From Bacteroidales bacterium (GTDB taxonomy: Bacteria; Bacteroidota; Bacteroidia; Bacteroidales; Dysgonomonadaceae): 17,104 nt of DNA. The stretch is taken from contig JAAZLV010000210.1 of the NCBI GenBank assembly GCA_012799155.1, positions 1 to 17,104 of the forward strand, given 5' to 3'. The notes below the pieces were generated by a model. The model was not told the DNA's origin. It ran no database searches and saw only the letters and a list, made by a program, of their open reading frames with translations. The translations under genes were made by a program, and so were the position numbers. This document shows, in pieces, positions 1 to 8,482 of the stretch (positions are counted from its first letter, which is position 1; every line of letters begins with the position of its first letter).

Positions 1-1182
1 CTGGACATCAAAGCACTGGTGATCATTGGTGGTGACGACTCAAATACCAACGCCTGCGTGTTGGCTGAATACTACGCCTCAATCAACTCTGGTGTACAGG
101 TAATCGGATGTCCCAAGACAATCGACGGGGACCTCAAGAATGAGCAAATCGAAACCTCATTCGGTTTTGACACTGCCTGTAAAGTCTATTCAGAGCTGAT
201 CGGCAACATCCAGCGCGACTGCAACTCGGCACGCAAGTACTGGCATTTCATCAAGGTAATGGGTCGCTCAGCCTCCCACATCGCACTCGAATGTGCGCTG
301 CAGACACACCCCAACATCTGCATCGTTTCTGAAGAGGTAGAAGCAAAGGGATTGTTGCTCGATCAGATCATTGACGACATCGCAGCCGTAATTGCCAAAC
401 GTGCGGAGAGAGGACTGAACTATGGAACCGTAATCATCCCCGAAGGACTGATCGAGTTCATCCCCGCCATGAAGAAACTGATCAGCGAGTTGAACGACTT
501 CCTGGCACACAACCAGGAAGAATTCGATCTGGTACGTCGTTCAGGTAAACGCGATTATATCATCAGCAAACTGTCACACGAAAACGCTGAGATCTATGCC
601 AGCCTGCCAGAATCGGTAGCCCGCCAGCTCACCCTCGATCGTGACCCGCACGGCAACGTACAGGTGTCGCTTATCGAGACAGAGAAGCTCCTGGCCGAAA
701 TGGTAAAGAACAAACTGAATGAGTGGAAGAAAGAGGGTAAATACAACGGTAAATTTGCCACCATCACCCACTTCTTTGGCTACGAAGGTCGCTGCGCCGC
801 CCCCTCCAATTATGATGCGGACTACTGTTACTCTCTGGGATACACTGCTTCCATGCTGGTAGCCGCCGGTAAGACAGGTTACATGTCATCAGTACGCAAC
901 ACAACAGCTCCCGCTGCTGAGTGGATTGCAGGTGGGATACCCATCACCATGATGATGAACATGGAAAGACGTCACGGTGAAATGAAACCGGTAATACAGA
1001 AAGCTCTGGTTGAGCTCGACGGTGAGCCATTCAACTACTTTGTAAGCCAGCGCGACAAGTGGGCAGTAGAAACCGACTATGTATACCCCGGTCCCATTCA
1101 ATATTTCGGTCCTACCGAAGTGTGTGACCAGCCCAGCAAAACCCTGCAGCTGGAACAAAAGGGATGTATCGTAGTGCAGTAA
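1..1182 (+). CDS. pfp: Diphosphate--fructose-6-phosphate 1-phosphotransferase, 5'-truncated
   Basis: PPi-dependent phosphofructokinase, which reversibly phosphorylates fructose 6-phosphate with pyrophosphate in cytosolic glycolysis/gluconeogenesis. The reading frame is open from base 1, leaving 393 residues. The family's long form is about 550, so I estimate some 150 N-terminal residues lie outside the window. Seen: GGDDSNTNA at visible residues 10-18, where the second Asp of GGDD is the family mark of PPi rather than ATP use; PKTIDGD at 38-44, with the Lys typical of PPi enzymes and the catalytic Asp; MGRSASHI at about 87-94 for sugar-phosphate binding; and [17 protein letters not shown] further on, characteristic of the long PFP clade. 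The gene converges on the PpiD-like gene, with a strong hairpin between them. Family and cofactor assignment are secure; physiological direction cannot be read from sequence. Confidence 0.96.
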   Translation: MDIKALVIIGGDDSNTNACVLAEYYASINSGVQVIGCPKTIDGDLKNEQIETSFGFDTACKVYSELIGNIQRDCNSARKYWHFIKVMGRSASHIALECALQTHPNICIVSEEVEAKGLLLDQIIDDIAAVIAKRAERGLNYGTVIIPEGLIEFIPAMKKLISELNDFLAHNQEEFDLVRRSGKRDYIISKLSHENAEIYASLPESVARQLTLDRDPHGNVQVSLIETEKLLAEMVKNKLNEWKKEGKYNGKFATITHFFGYEGRCAAPSNYDADYCYSLGYTASMLVAAGKTGYMSSVRNTTAPAAEWIAGGIPITMMMNMERRHGEMKPVIQKALVELDGEPFNYFVSQRDKWAVETDYVYPGPIQYFGPTEVCDQPSKTLQLEQKGCIVVQ

Positions 1183-1208
1183 CATCACTACCTCAAAGTT
1201 ACAGACGA

Positions 1209-1240
1209 AAAAAGGGCTGGCCATATGGCCAGCCCTTTTT
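1209..1240. terminator. Bidirectional intrinsic terminator between pfp and the PpiD-like gene
   Basis: Perfect inverted repeat with 16-bp arms (1209-1224 and 1225-1240) centred on CCATATGG. The arms run from an A5 tract through AGGGCTGGCC to a T5 tract, so both strands give a GC-rich stem followed by a U run. It lies in the 83-base gap between two convergent genes, 26 bases past the pfp stop and 25 bases past the stop of the minus-strand gene. This is the expected place for a shared rho-independent terminator. Confidence 0.93.
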
Positions 1241-1265
1241 CTGCTTGATTCACCGGAAGATGAGA

Positions 1266-3395
1266 TCAGAAGAAACGGAAACGGTTGTCTTCAACACCCA
1301 GTTTCTCTTTCAATATCTCCACCGACTGCATCTGCAGACGATAAGCCTTCTCGTTCATCATGCTATTCTTTTCTGTTTCGGCATCATAGCTCTCAGTACC
1401 CTGGGTGCGATTGGTCACTTGTGACACAAAGACACCCATGTTTCCCTTGTAGGGACCCTGCACCTTGTTGAGAGGTGCAAAGGCAGAGAGGGCATTCAAT
1501 ACTGGCTCATATCCCAGCCCGGTAATGTTCTGTGTATTGAAGTTGACAAATCGTACAGTATCGATACGACTGTTCATCGCATCTGCATATGCATCCAAGG
1601 TTGTGAGGTTTTTAGCTTTCAGGTCGGCAACAATCATCTCTGCCTTCTTCTCATTCAACAATTGTGACCTGATGCCTGATGAAACCTCTGAGAGGGGTGC
1701 TGTACCGGCAGGGATCACCTGATCTACACGTGCTACCACTCGCAGGTTCGTAAGGTCGAACTTCTTCACGCTGCCCGGCTTCTTCTCTCTGGCAGCCCAG
1801 GTAATCACTTGTCGTGAACCGGGTATCTGTGCCAATGTGAATTCATTTGCCGAAACAGTCATGTTTGGCATCACCATGTACCCCTTTTCGGATGCCAGTT
1901 CATTAAATTTGCTTCCTACCTCGGGTGTTGATACAAACTGATTCAGTTCATTGTCAATGTTATTCGAGGTCTTATCACTGGCAATCACTGGCATGTCGAT
2001 GATGGCCAACTTGTACTTGTTCACCGGCTGAGTTCTCTCTTCTATCTGAACAATAACCTGTTGACCCGGCAGTGACAACTTTACCAACTCGCCTACAGGG
2101 CTGTTGAATACTGCGTCCACCATCTCGGAACCAAATGATGCAAGATCGATCTCTCTTGCCCATCCCACATCTCCACCGTTAGAGTTTGGATTGAGGCTGT
2201 TGGCCACATCGGCAAACAATTGCCCATCACGAATCACGTTGTAAAGACTATCTGTAAAACGGGTTACAATTGAGTCCTGACCGACCAGTGAAGCGCTGGG
2301 AATTGACATCATTCTGAAATGTACTGAATCGGGTGCAACCTTCTTGTCAATCAGCTTCGCAATCTGATATGAAGCACCTTCACGTTCGGGCCCATACAGT
2401 TCATTGATGGCTGCCGTACGTACGAACTCTATCTGATCGGGAGTCAACATACTTTCGCTCACGAAAACATCACGGTAAGGTACCTGAGAATAGTCGGCAA
2501 CTACTGCAGCCGGATTCTGGCTGTTTTGAAGCTCTGTAAATGCTACGCGCGATTCAGCCTCTACCTCTGCATAATCCTCGTCGCTGGGTGAAACCTGCTT
2601 GGTGAAGTATGTGAGCTTCACAAGAGGTGCCTCAAGACGGTAAGCATCCTTGTGCTTGTCATAATATGCCTTGATCTCCTGTTCTGTTACAGTCACCACT
2701 GTATCGGGTATAGTGAAATAATTCTGTATAACATATGCCATATCGGCATTCTGTTGGTTTAGCTCAAAATTGCTCTTTGCTTCTGCATCGTTACTGATCA
2801 CAGCGCTTGACAGCAGTGAGATATATTTCTCTTCCAAACGCTGTGTCCTGACCATCTCTTCAATGAAGAGCCAGAGAGATTTATATTGATTTACTATAGC
2901 CTGTTCTTCCGGATTGGGACTCGGCATGTTGATGGTATTGAGGAAATCAATTAGAGCGGTGCGGCTGAACATCCCTGTTTGCGGATCAACGAAGAAGGGA
3001 AGCTGTTGCAGCACAGGAGAGATGTACTCACCATGTACCAGGTCATTGATCTCCTCCTTGCCTACGTTCAAGCCCAGCTTGCCGGTCTGATTCTCCAACA
3101 GCCGTTGCCGTACCATTTGTTGGTAAACCGCTTCGCGGATCTGTGCAGAGGTGTTCTCATCAAGAGAGCTCTGACCGCTTACCATCTTCTGGAACTCCTC
3201 AAACTCAGTAATCTTGTCGGCATAGTCCTGTGTGGATACCACTTCGCCGTTTACCACGAACGCTTTATCCTGTGCCCTCCCGAAAAGGGTGGTACCGGAA
3301 GTGAGCAAGTCTCCTAAAACAAAAGCAAGCAGTGCCAACCCAATAACGATGACCAACAACGTGCCTTTATCCCTAATCTTTTGTAAAGTAGCCAT
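1266..3395 (-). CDS. Membrane-anchored peptidyl-prolyl cis-trans isomerase, PpiD/SurA type
   Basis: Periplasmic folding catalyst/chaperone for exported and outer-membrane proteins. The 709-residue product starts with a short basic cytoplasmic tail and one membrane segment at about residues 12-31. A SurA/PpiD-like N-terminal chaperone region follows at about 35-250. A parvulin-type rotamase domain sits at about 355-455, with the recognisable NGGDVGWA stretch and a hydrophobic VNSPVGEL-like turn (here FNSPVGEL). A long C-terminal region at about 455-700 resembles a second, degenerate parvulin/chaperone segment, as is usual in Bacteroidota PpiD homologues. The ATG at 3395 is preferred because the anchor follows at once. 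It is last in a run of envelope genes, 148 bases after the CNNM/CorC gene, so it may have its own promoter. Isomerase activity is inferred from the domain; a mainly chaperone role is possible. Confidence 0.9.
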   Translation of the reverse strand: MATLQKIRDKGTLLVIVIGLALLAFVLGDLLTSGTTLFGRAQDKAFVVNGEVVSTQDYADKITEFEEFQKMVSGQSSLDENTSAQIREAVYQQMVRQRLLENQTGKLGLNVGKEEINDLVHGEYISPVLQQLPFFVDPQTGMFSRTALIDFLNTINMPSPNPEEQAIVNQYKSLWLFIEEMVRTQRLEEKYISLLSSAVISNDAEAKSNFELNQQNADMAYVIQNYFTIPDTVVTVTEQEIKAYYDKHKDAYRLEAPLVKLTYFTKQVSPSDEDYAEVEAESRVAFTELQNSQNPAAVVADYSQVPYRDVFVSESMLTPDQIEFVRTAAINELYGPEREGASYQIAKLIDKKVAPDSVHFRMMSIPSASLVGQDSIVTRFTDSLYNVIRDGQLFADVANSLNPNSNGGDVGWAREIDLASFGSEMVDAVFNSPVGELVKLSLPGQQVIVQIEERTQPVNKYKLAIIDMPVIASDKTSNNIDNELNQFVSTPEVGSKFNELASEKGYMVMPNMTVSANEFTLAQIPGSRQVITWAAREKKPGSVKKFDLTNLRVVARVDQVIPAGTAPLSEVSSGIRSQLLNEKKAEMIVADLKAKNLTTLDAYADAMNSRIDTVRFVNFNTQNITGLGYEPVLNALSAFAPLNKVQGPYKGNMGVFVSQVTNRTQGTESYDAETEKNSMMNEKAYRLQMQSVEILKEKLGVEDNRFRFF

Positions 3396-3453
3396 TTAAC
3401 TAATCTTTAGTGCTGTTTAAAAGGTAAAATGTAATTTGATTCAAATAAGGGTG

Positions 3454-3461
3454 CGAAGTTA
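3454..3461 (-). promoter_or_regulatory. Weak candidate -7 element for the PpiD-like gene
   Basis: On the minus strand this reads TAACTTCG, one base off the Bacteroidota consensus TAnnTTTG, about 60 bases before the start codon. It lies in the AT-rich 148-base gap after the CNNM/CorC gene. No clear TTG was found at the -33 distance, so the call is tentative. The gap is otherwise without a gene or strong hairpin; it holds the 10-bp palindrome AGATATATCT at 3475-3484. Confidence 0.25.
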
Positions 3462-3543
3462 GTAAAAATAAAGCAGATATATCTTTTTTTTCATGGAAAA
3501 GTATGCAGTCGTAAAGAGAAAAATATATCTCCCAGTCACTTCC

Positions 3544-4800
3544 TTATCTCATCTGCAGACGCACCACCTCGATTTTGCGTGCTGTAACTTTCAGTATTTT
3601 AAAGGTATATTTACCAATAATCACTGTTTCGTAGGTCTTTGGGAATCGTTGGGTATGGTGAAGAAGATAACCGGCCACAGTGGAATAGTCATCCGACTCC
3701 GGAAGTCCGAGATGGTACAATTCGTTGAGCTGATCTATCTCCACCCTTCCGGAGAGCACAAAAGAACCCTCTTCCTCCTGCTTGATGAAGTTCGACTTCA
3801 CATCATACTCATCCTCAATTTCTCCAAAAATTTCCTCTACAAGGTCCTCCATGGTCACGATGCCGGAGGTGCCTCCAAATTCATCCACCACTACGGCAAT
3901 GCTTTTTCGTTGCTGCATCAGGTCACTCATCAACTGTCTGGCCGACATACTCTCCGGCACAAACGAGATGGATGCCACACTGCCTGTCCAATCGGTTGGT
4001 TGACTGAAGATCTCCCAGATATGGATGTATCCCAATATGTTATCGATGTCCTCTTTATAAACCAAGATTCGAGATAGTCCTGTCTCCACGAATTTGTCCT
4101 TTAAGGTTTCCACATCCGTATCAATGCTCACTGCCACAATCTCAGCCCGTGGAACCATGCAATCCTTGATCTTCAATCCGGAGAAGTCAAGTGCATTCCG
4201 GAAGATTTTCACCTCCGCATCCATATCCTCGTCGTTTGTCAGTTCATGAAAGCTCTTCTTCACATATGCGTCCAGCTCATGCTGCTCATTCTCACCTGCC
4301 TGCGAATCATCAAAACTGACACCAAAAAGCTTCCCAATGAGCTTGGATAAGAAGATGAAAAAACGTGTCAGGGGATAAAAGAGCACAAAAAACAGGAAAG
4401 CTGGCACCAGGAAAAACCTCATCCAAAAGTTAGCATTGCGTTGAAACAGCAGTCGCGGTAATAGATGATTTGTGAGCAGCAGGATTAGAAGAAGTGAAAT
4501 GACAAAAAGCAGGAGTCGCGAAAAGGAGAGAGTCCCTCCGTCACTCATCTCTTGCAGCAACACCAGCGAAGAGGCAACAAACAGCACAAAAGCCATTGTT
4601 TTGCCTACAGTCGAGGTGGCAAGAAATTGCCTCGGGTGACCGAACAAATTGTTATACAGGTAGTTGATATATCCCTTCTTTTTGTTATTGATGGCGAATT
4701 TATACTTGTCGCAGGAAAGGAATGCAGCCTCAGTACCGTAAAAAAAAAGGGCTAGCACCAAGCTGACAATCAACCAGATGACAAATAAAGAGTGTGTCAT
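3544..4800 (-). CDS. CNNM/CorC-type membrane protein with CBS pair (hemolysin family)
   Basis: Inner-membrane protein of the HlyC/CorC family, whose members are linked to divalent-metal (Mg2+/Co2+) efflux or homeostasis. Domains seen in its 418 residues: an N-terminal DUF21/CNNM region with about four hydrophobic segments (near 5-23, 62-84, 91-113, 125-155); a CBS pair at about 205-325, entered by MVPRAEI at 215-221 and containing DEFGGTSGIVTMEDL at 306-320; an acidic GEIEDEYD link; and a C-terminal CorC_HlyC domain at about 340-415. Its ATG overlaps the lptC stop as ATGA, which implies translational coupling. The 'hemolysin' name is historical. GldE of gliding Bacteroidota belongs to the same superfamily, but the lptC neighbourhood argues against calling it gldE. 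The transported ion is not readable from sequence. Confidence 0.9.
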   Translation of the reverse strand: MTHSLFVIWLIVSLVLALFFYGTEAAFLSCDKYKFAINNKKKGYINYLYNNLFGHPRQFLATSTVGKTMAFVLFVASSLVLLQEMSDGGTLSFSRLLLFVISLLLILLLTNHLLPRLLFQRNANFWMRFFLVPAFLFFVLFYPLTRFFIFLSKLIGKLFGVSFDDSQAGENEQHELDAYVKKSFHELTNDEDMDAEVKIFRNALDFSGLKIKDCMVPRAEIVAVSIDTDVETLKDKFVETGLSRILVYKEDIDNILGYIHIWEIFSQPTDWTGSVASISFVPESMSARQLMSDLMQQRKSIAVVVDEFGGTSGIVTMEDLVEEIFGEIEDEYDVKSNFIKQEEEGSFVLSGRVEIDQLNELYHLGLPESDDYSTVAGYLLHHTQRFPKTYETVIIGKYTFKILKVTARKIEVVRLQMR

Positions 4801-5474
4801 GGCAACATTTTTTTGGGAACCTGTTGCGGCTGCTGTCTCGACTGAAGTACCAATGTGGTATCAACACTGTTTTGCAATGAGTCCTCTACCGGATTCTCTG
4901 AAAAAGGAAGCTTGCCGTCATGTGGGCGGAAGATACGGTAGTCGGTCATCGCCTGATTTGACTCAAAGCCATACCCCTTGATCTCCGTCACACCTCGCTT
5001 GATCACTATATAACTCTCGGAGTAGACTTTTTCGTTCTTCTGATCCCAGAACAATTCTTCACTGTCGAAGATCTCTCCCCTCATATTCTCCACATGAACA
5101 CTTTTCTTCAGCTGCCAGAGGTCCTTCTTGCTGAAATACCATGCTGTATCGGCTTTTACTGTAGCCTCGATACTGAAGTCAGGTGTAAATCGTTCAAGGT
5201 ATATTCCCTGAGGAAAATACCAATAAGGCTCGGCAGCCTTATCGAACACACGCCACTCATCCGCCACCAGCTTATAACGTGTTATTCCCGAATCGGAAAT
5301 CAACGTGGTAACTGAATCGGTGACCATTGTAGGCACCTCTTCCGGATTGTAGCTGAATGGTACTAGATTTTCATCTTTCTCTCTACAGGAAACAAAAAAA
5401 AGCAACATAACAACCATTGCTACAATGGTTGTTATGCGCTCTATGTTATGTATGTCGTGTTGCATCTTCAACAC
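4797..5474 (-). CDS. lptC: LptC-family lipopolysaccharide export protein, predicted lipoprotein
   Basis: Periplasmic component of the Lpt bridge that moves lipopolysaccharide from the LptBFG ABC transporter to LptA and the outer membrane. The 225-residue product has a hydrophobic signal segment ending in a lipobox, FVSC with Cys30, so it looks lipid-anchored, unlike the E. coli protein, which keeps a transmembrane helix. The rest is the LptC-type beta-rich fold: repeated short strands such as GIYLERFTPDFSIEATVKAD and the later VHVENMRGEIFDSEELFWD. The start is either GTG at 5474 or ATG at 5465 (M4). AAAGGA lies a suitable distance before the GTG, which I use, but either start leaves a workable signal peptide. 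It begins 17 bases after the TPR gene and overlaps the CNNM/CorC gene by 4 bases, so the three are surely co-transcribed. A perfect hairpin occupies codons 13-23. Confidence 0.88.
   Translation of the reverse strand: MLKMQHDIHNIERITTIVAMVVMLLFFVSCREKDENLVPFSYNPEEVPTMVTDSVTTLISDSGITRYKLVADEWRVFDKAAEPYWYFPQGIYLERFTPDFSIEATVKADTAWYFSKKDLWQLKKSVHVENMRGEIFDSEELFWDQKNEKVYSESYIVIKRGVTEIKGYGFESNQAMTDYRIFRPHDGKLPFSENPVEDSLQNSVDTTLVLQSRQQPQQVPKKMLP
5406..5436 (-). repeat. Perfect 14-bp inverted repeat inside lptC signal-peptide codons
   Basis: CATAACAACCATTG (5406-5419) and its exact complement (5423-5436) are separated by three bases. In the lptC mRNA this folds into a 14-bp stem with a three-base loop, covering the end of codon 13 to codon 23, about 40 bases after the start. 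No T run follows it and it lies inside a gene, so it is not a normal terminator. Its function is unknown; it might affect translation or mRNA stability, or be chance. Confidence 0.8.
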
Positions 5475-5491
5475 TTTATACCATCCTTTTT

Positions 5492-6856
5492 TTATCGTAA
5501 CCTGACCGTGGTGCTTTCACCGATCCAGCCGGGAATATGTACCGATTCTCCTGCTTTGATACCCATCATGAAGGCGGTTTCGGTATCCATGTATGCTGCC
5601 GAGTAACGGTTGATCAGGCTATTGGCCTTACCGGCCACGCTAGGATCTACCGAACGGGCTTTTTGCAGTTTGTCAACTGCTGCACAATAAACCAGACCAG
5701 CCTTTTCAGATTCGGAGAAGATATTGTTGGCCGAGCTGGCATAGAGCTGGGCTATTAGTATATAGGCTTCACCGTTGTTGGGGTTGTACTCCAATGCATC
5801 GTAAGCAGCCGACCTGGCACGGGCGAAGTTACGCTGGTTGGAGAAGATACCTGCAAGTTGCATCATGTAGTTCGATGATTTGCTCTTGTCGGTTTCCAGC
5901 TGTGCAGCCTCTGAGTAATACTTCACTGCAGTGTCGTAATCCTTGTCGCGCAGGCTCTTGTTGGCCAGACCCAATGCAGCACTAGCAGAGGGTTCCAGTA
6001 TATGAAGGTATTCCGATGCGGTGAAATAGAGATCTGACTCAGTACATCCAACAGATGCAAGCGCATCGAGAACCTCGTTCAGGAACTCCTTGTTCGCCTT
6101 ATTGGGCTCTACCTTGTCGGCATAGTATTCGTTGAGTGTCTTGCAGTCGCCGGCACCACTGGCTACAAATCCTTTCACAATTCCTTCTTTCACCATACCC
6201 AGGTAATCGGCGTTGGCCTGGTCACCACTCGACTTGTGGTTGGCGATGGCCTGATCCACATATCCCACTACCTTAAAATAGTCACTGATGTACTGATCCT
6301 TGTTTGCGTTGTCAACGAGGTACTGGGTCAGAGATGCAACCATGTAGTAGGAGTAGGCATCCAGCGGATACATCTCACCCTTCATTTCATTCACTGCTTC
6401 ACCCAACCAGTCGTAAACAACCTTCTGATCTGTTTTGTCACCCATCAGCTCCATGTAATCATAGGTCTTGTATGCAAGGACTGTACCCTTCGCATCGTCT
6501 TTGCCAAAATACTTCAAACGGGCATCGTAAATCTCCATCACCTTGTCAAGATACTCCTGTTTCTTCGCTTCTTCAGTTGCAGAAGCGTGAAGTGCCTTGA
6601 AAATGCGTGGGCCATAGATATAGATGTTTTTGCTTGAAGCGGGACAATTTTCATAAGCTGCTGTCCAGGGTCCCAGTGCGCTTTCATAGGCCTCTGCCTT
6701 GGCAGCCGTCTGCATGAGACTTAGATTCTCACGGCAACTCACACTGTCCTCTCCGTGTCCATAAGGAGCTTTCACCGGATCATAGTCTGTATTCTGGGCG
6801 CTGGCTCCTGCTGCCAGCAGGAAAACCATGATACCTGATACTAAAAATTTTTTCAT
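5492..6856 (-). CDS. Secreted tetratricopeptide-repeat protein of the lptC cluster
   Basis: Function unknown; the setting suggests a periplasmic scaffold in outer-membrane biogenesis. The 454-residue product has a clear type I signal peptide, cut after ASA at about residue 20. The mature part is mostly alpha-helical. Two good TPR units are visible at about 293-326 (ALGLANKSLRDKDYDTAVKY) and 328-361 (the stretch with FSNQRNFARARSAAYDALEY), with weaker helical pairs before and after them. A short conserved-looking tail ends GWIGESTTVRLR. Cysteines occur at 41, 71, 238, 271 and 391, so disulfides are possible. The protein resembles the TPR protein that commonly precedes lptC in Bacteroidales. 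It is 114 bases downstream of the beta-barrel gene and 17 bases upstream of lptC. No catalytic motif is visible. Confidence 0.82.
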   Translation of the reverse strand: MKKFLVSGIMVFLLAAGASAQNTDYDPVKAPYGHGEDSVSCRENLSLMQTAAKAEAYESALGPWTAAYENCPASSKNIYIYGPRIFKALHASATEEAKKQEYLDKVMEIYDARLKYFGKDDAKGTVLAYKTYDYMELMGDKTDQKVVYDWLGEAVNEMKGEMYPLDAYSYYMVASLTQYLVDNANKDQYISDYFKVVGYVDQAIANHKSSGDQANADYLGMVKEGIVKGFVASGAGDCKTLNEYYADKVEPNKANKEFLNEVLDALASVGCTESDLYFTASEYLHILEPSASAALGLANKSLRDKDYDTAVKYYSEAAQLETDKSKSSNYMMQLAGIFSNQRNFARARSAAYDALEYNPNNGEAYILIAQLYASSANNIFSESEKAGLVYCAAVDKLQKARSVDPSVAGKANSLINRYSAAYMDTETAFMMGIKAGESVHIPGWIGESTTVRLR

Positions 6857-6970
6857 ATTCTCTGTTTGTTTAAAGTTGTTTCTACTTCCAATGGTTGTGA
6901 TTTGGACGAATTGTTAAAAGGATAGTTTAATCTGTTCTCTGACATCTTCACAGATTGAAATAAAGATTCA

Positions 6971-8314
6971 TCAGTTAAATTGCCGTTTAAAGAACCAGAA
7001 CTCATTGATGTTCATGTTCAATGATATCTTAAACATATCCTGCTTGATCATATAGTTCGCATCCGGCTGCTGCCTGGAATAACCGAAACCGATATTCAGC
7101 ATGGAGACATATTGTCCGGTCATGTAGTCGCGGAAAGGTAATCCAAGACCCACATTCACCCCATATTCACGGTAACTGCCCATACCCACGCTCAATCCAC
7201 TCTCCGGATTCACAACAGAGAAGTTGTTGTATGCATTTGAATATGAAAGCCCTCCCCTGAAACGAATGCGCTGAAAAAAGTTCTGGCTCACCGGATCAAT
7301 CACATATTCCATACCGGTGTTGATGCGAATCACGTCGTTATACCGACTGTCAGCAGTGAGGCCATCCAGCAAGTCAGGATACTCAAGTCCCTTCCACTTC
7401 TGGTAAGTGCCATCCAGACCAATCAGCAGACGGCCGGTGGTGTAGGTAAATCCCAGCCCAAAGGTCTCGGGCAATTGAAACGATGCTCCCTGTATTGTGT
7501 CATTGAGTTTTTCCTGTGTAGGATTTAACCACGGATTCTCGTAAGGATCGCCACTGAAGAGTAAAACAGAGTGCTTCAGATCTGCTTTTGGGTGGATGGA
7601 AGGGGTGTAGACGGCTCCTATTGTAACGGATCGATTCTTGTCAAATTGATGTTGGTATTGCCACCCGAAATCATACTTCAAATCTCGAATGGAGTAGGAA
7701 TGTTTATCCTCTGTCACCAAAGCACCGCTAGAGACCGGAATCACCACGCTACTGCGGGAGAAACTGCCAAAGAGGTAAGAGACGTTGACTCCGGCAGAGA
7801 AGTTCTTTACGGGCTCCCATGCAGCCCCAACATAGATCTGGGTCAATCCTCCCGTACCACGATAACTCTCTAAATATTGCATATTGGATAGCGAGCGCAC
7901 TCCACCGAAGTTGTAACCTGTCTTGGAGTAGGGCAATAGACCGATACTCCCTCCCACATTGCGCAACAGAGGAAACTGCATTGCTACGTAATCAAAGTTC
8001 CCATTGTAATAGTCCCGCTTATTGGAGCCATCATTCATATGAGCCAGGTGACCTGAAACGCCCATGTCAAAGATAAAGGTGAGCGAGTCAAGCTCAGAGT
8101 AGGAAGCCGGGTTGCCAGGGTTTACCTGTTGGCTGCGACGCAACCCGTAGCTGATCCCCCCCATCGCTTCCGAGGCGCCTAGTGAAGGGTTGGATAACAA
8201 CCCGTAACCATATCTGCTGTATGGTGAATTGGAGCCCACTTGTTGTGCAAAAATTACAACGGTTATCAATAGAAAAGCGACCAGTGAAAAGATCCTTTTT
8301 TTCCTGCTATTCAT
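6971..8314 (-). CDS. Outer-membrane beta-barrel protein, FadL-like
   Basis: Predicted outer-membrane protein of the Bacteroidota group often labelled OmpP1/FadL/TodX-like; substrate unknown. Basic N-terminus, then a hydrophobic signal core and a cleavage site near residue 23 (VVIFAQ). The mature start NSPYSRYGYGLLSNPSLG, followed by AMGGISYGLR and NPGNPASYSELDSLTFIFD, matches the N-terminal plug-like region typical of this group. The remainder alternates polar and aromatic residues in short strands with glycine-rich turns, as expected for about 14 barrel strands, and ends near a Phe (RQFN). The start is ATG 8314, with a good promoter match about 60 bases upstream. It leads the minus-strand envelope cluster. 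A hydrophobic-compound channel is a family inference; a purely structural role is equally possible. Confidence 0.78.
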   Translation of the reverse strand: MNSRKKRIFSLVAFLLITVVIFAQQVGSNSPYSRYGYGLLSNPSLGASEAMGGISYGLRRSQQVNPGNPASYSELDSLTFIFDMGVSGHLAHMNDGSNKRDYYNGNFDYVAMQFPLLRNVGGSIGLLPYSKTGYNFGGVRSLSNMQYLESYRGTGGLTQIYVGAAWEPVKNFSAGVNVSYLFGSFSRSSVVIPVSSGALVTEDKHSYSIRDLKYDFGWQYQHQFDKNRSVTIGAVYTPSIHPKADLKHSVLLFSGDPYENPWLNPTQEKLNDTIQGASFQLPETFGLGFTYTTGRLLIGLDGTYQKWKGLEYPDLLDGLTADSRYNDVIRINTGMEYVIDPVSQNFFQRIRFRGGLSYSNAYNNFSVVNPESGLSVGMGSYREYGVNVGLGLPFRDYMTGQYVSMLNIGFGYSRQQPDANYMIKQDMFKISLNMNINEFWFFKRQFN

Positions 8315-8372
8315 TTGTTATTGGTAGTTGAACCAGCTCTTGGCAGCTTGTTATAAAAACTGTTTTAGAGTG

Positions 8373-8403
8373 CAAAGATGACATATTTTTGTGATGTCAC
8401 CAA
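8373..8403 (-). promoter_or_regulatory. Probable promoter of the envelope cluster
   Basis: On the minus strand, TTG (8401-8403) is followed after 20 bases by CATCTTTG (8373-8380). This matches the Bacteroidota sigma factor pattern TTG-N19-20-TAnnTTTG except for the first base of the -7 element. Transcription would begin near 8366, giving a leader of about 50 bases before the ATG at 8314. It lies in the 168-base gap after the nitroreductase gene, in which no clear terminator hairpin was seen. Confidence 0.5.
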
Positions 8404-8482
8404 CTAAACCCCTGGCTCTTGTTGTTAAAAAGATTAAAGTTTAATGATTATAAACGATTCAACACGGCTCATCCGCAACGGC

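Noticed and set aside
1..1182. ATP-dependent 6-phosphofructokinase
   Set aside because: GGDD and PKTIDGD are the PPi-type signatures; ATP enzymes have GGDGS and PxTIDND-type sequences.
3493..4077. A 194-codon open frame on the plus strand
   Set aside because: Antisense to the CBS and CorC_HlyC domains of the CNNM/CorC gene, with low-complexity reading and no domain.
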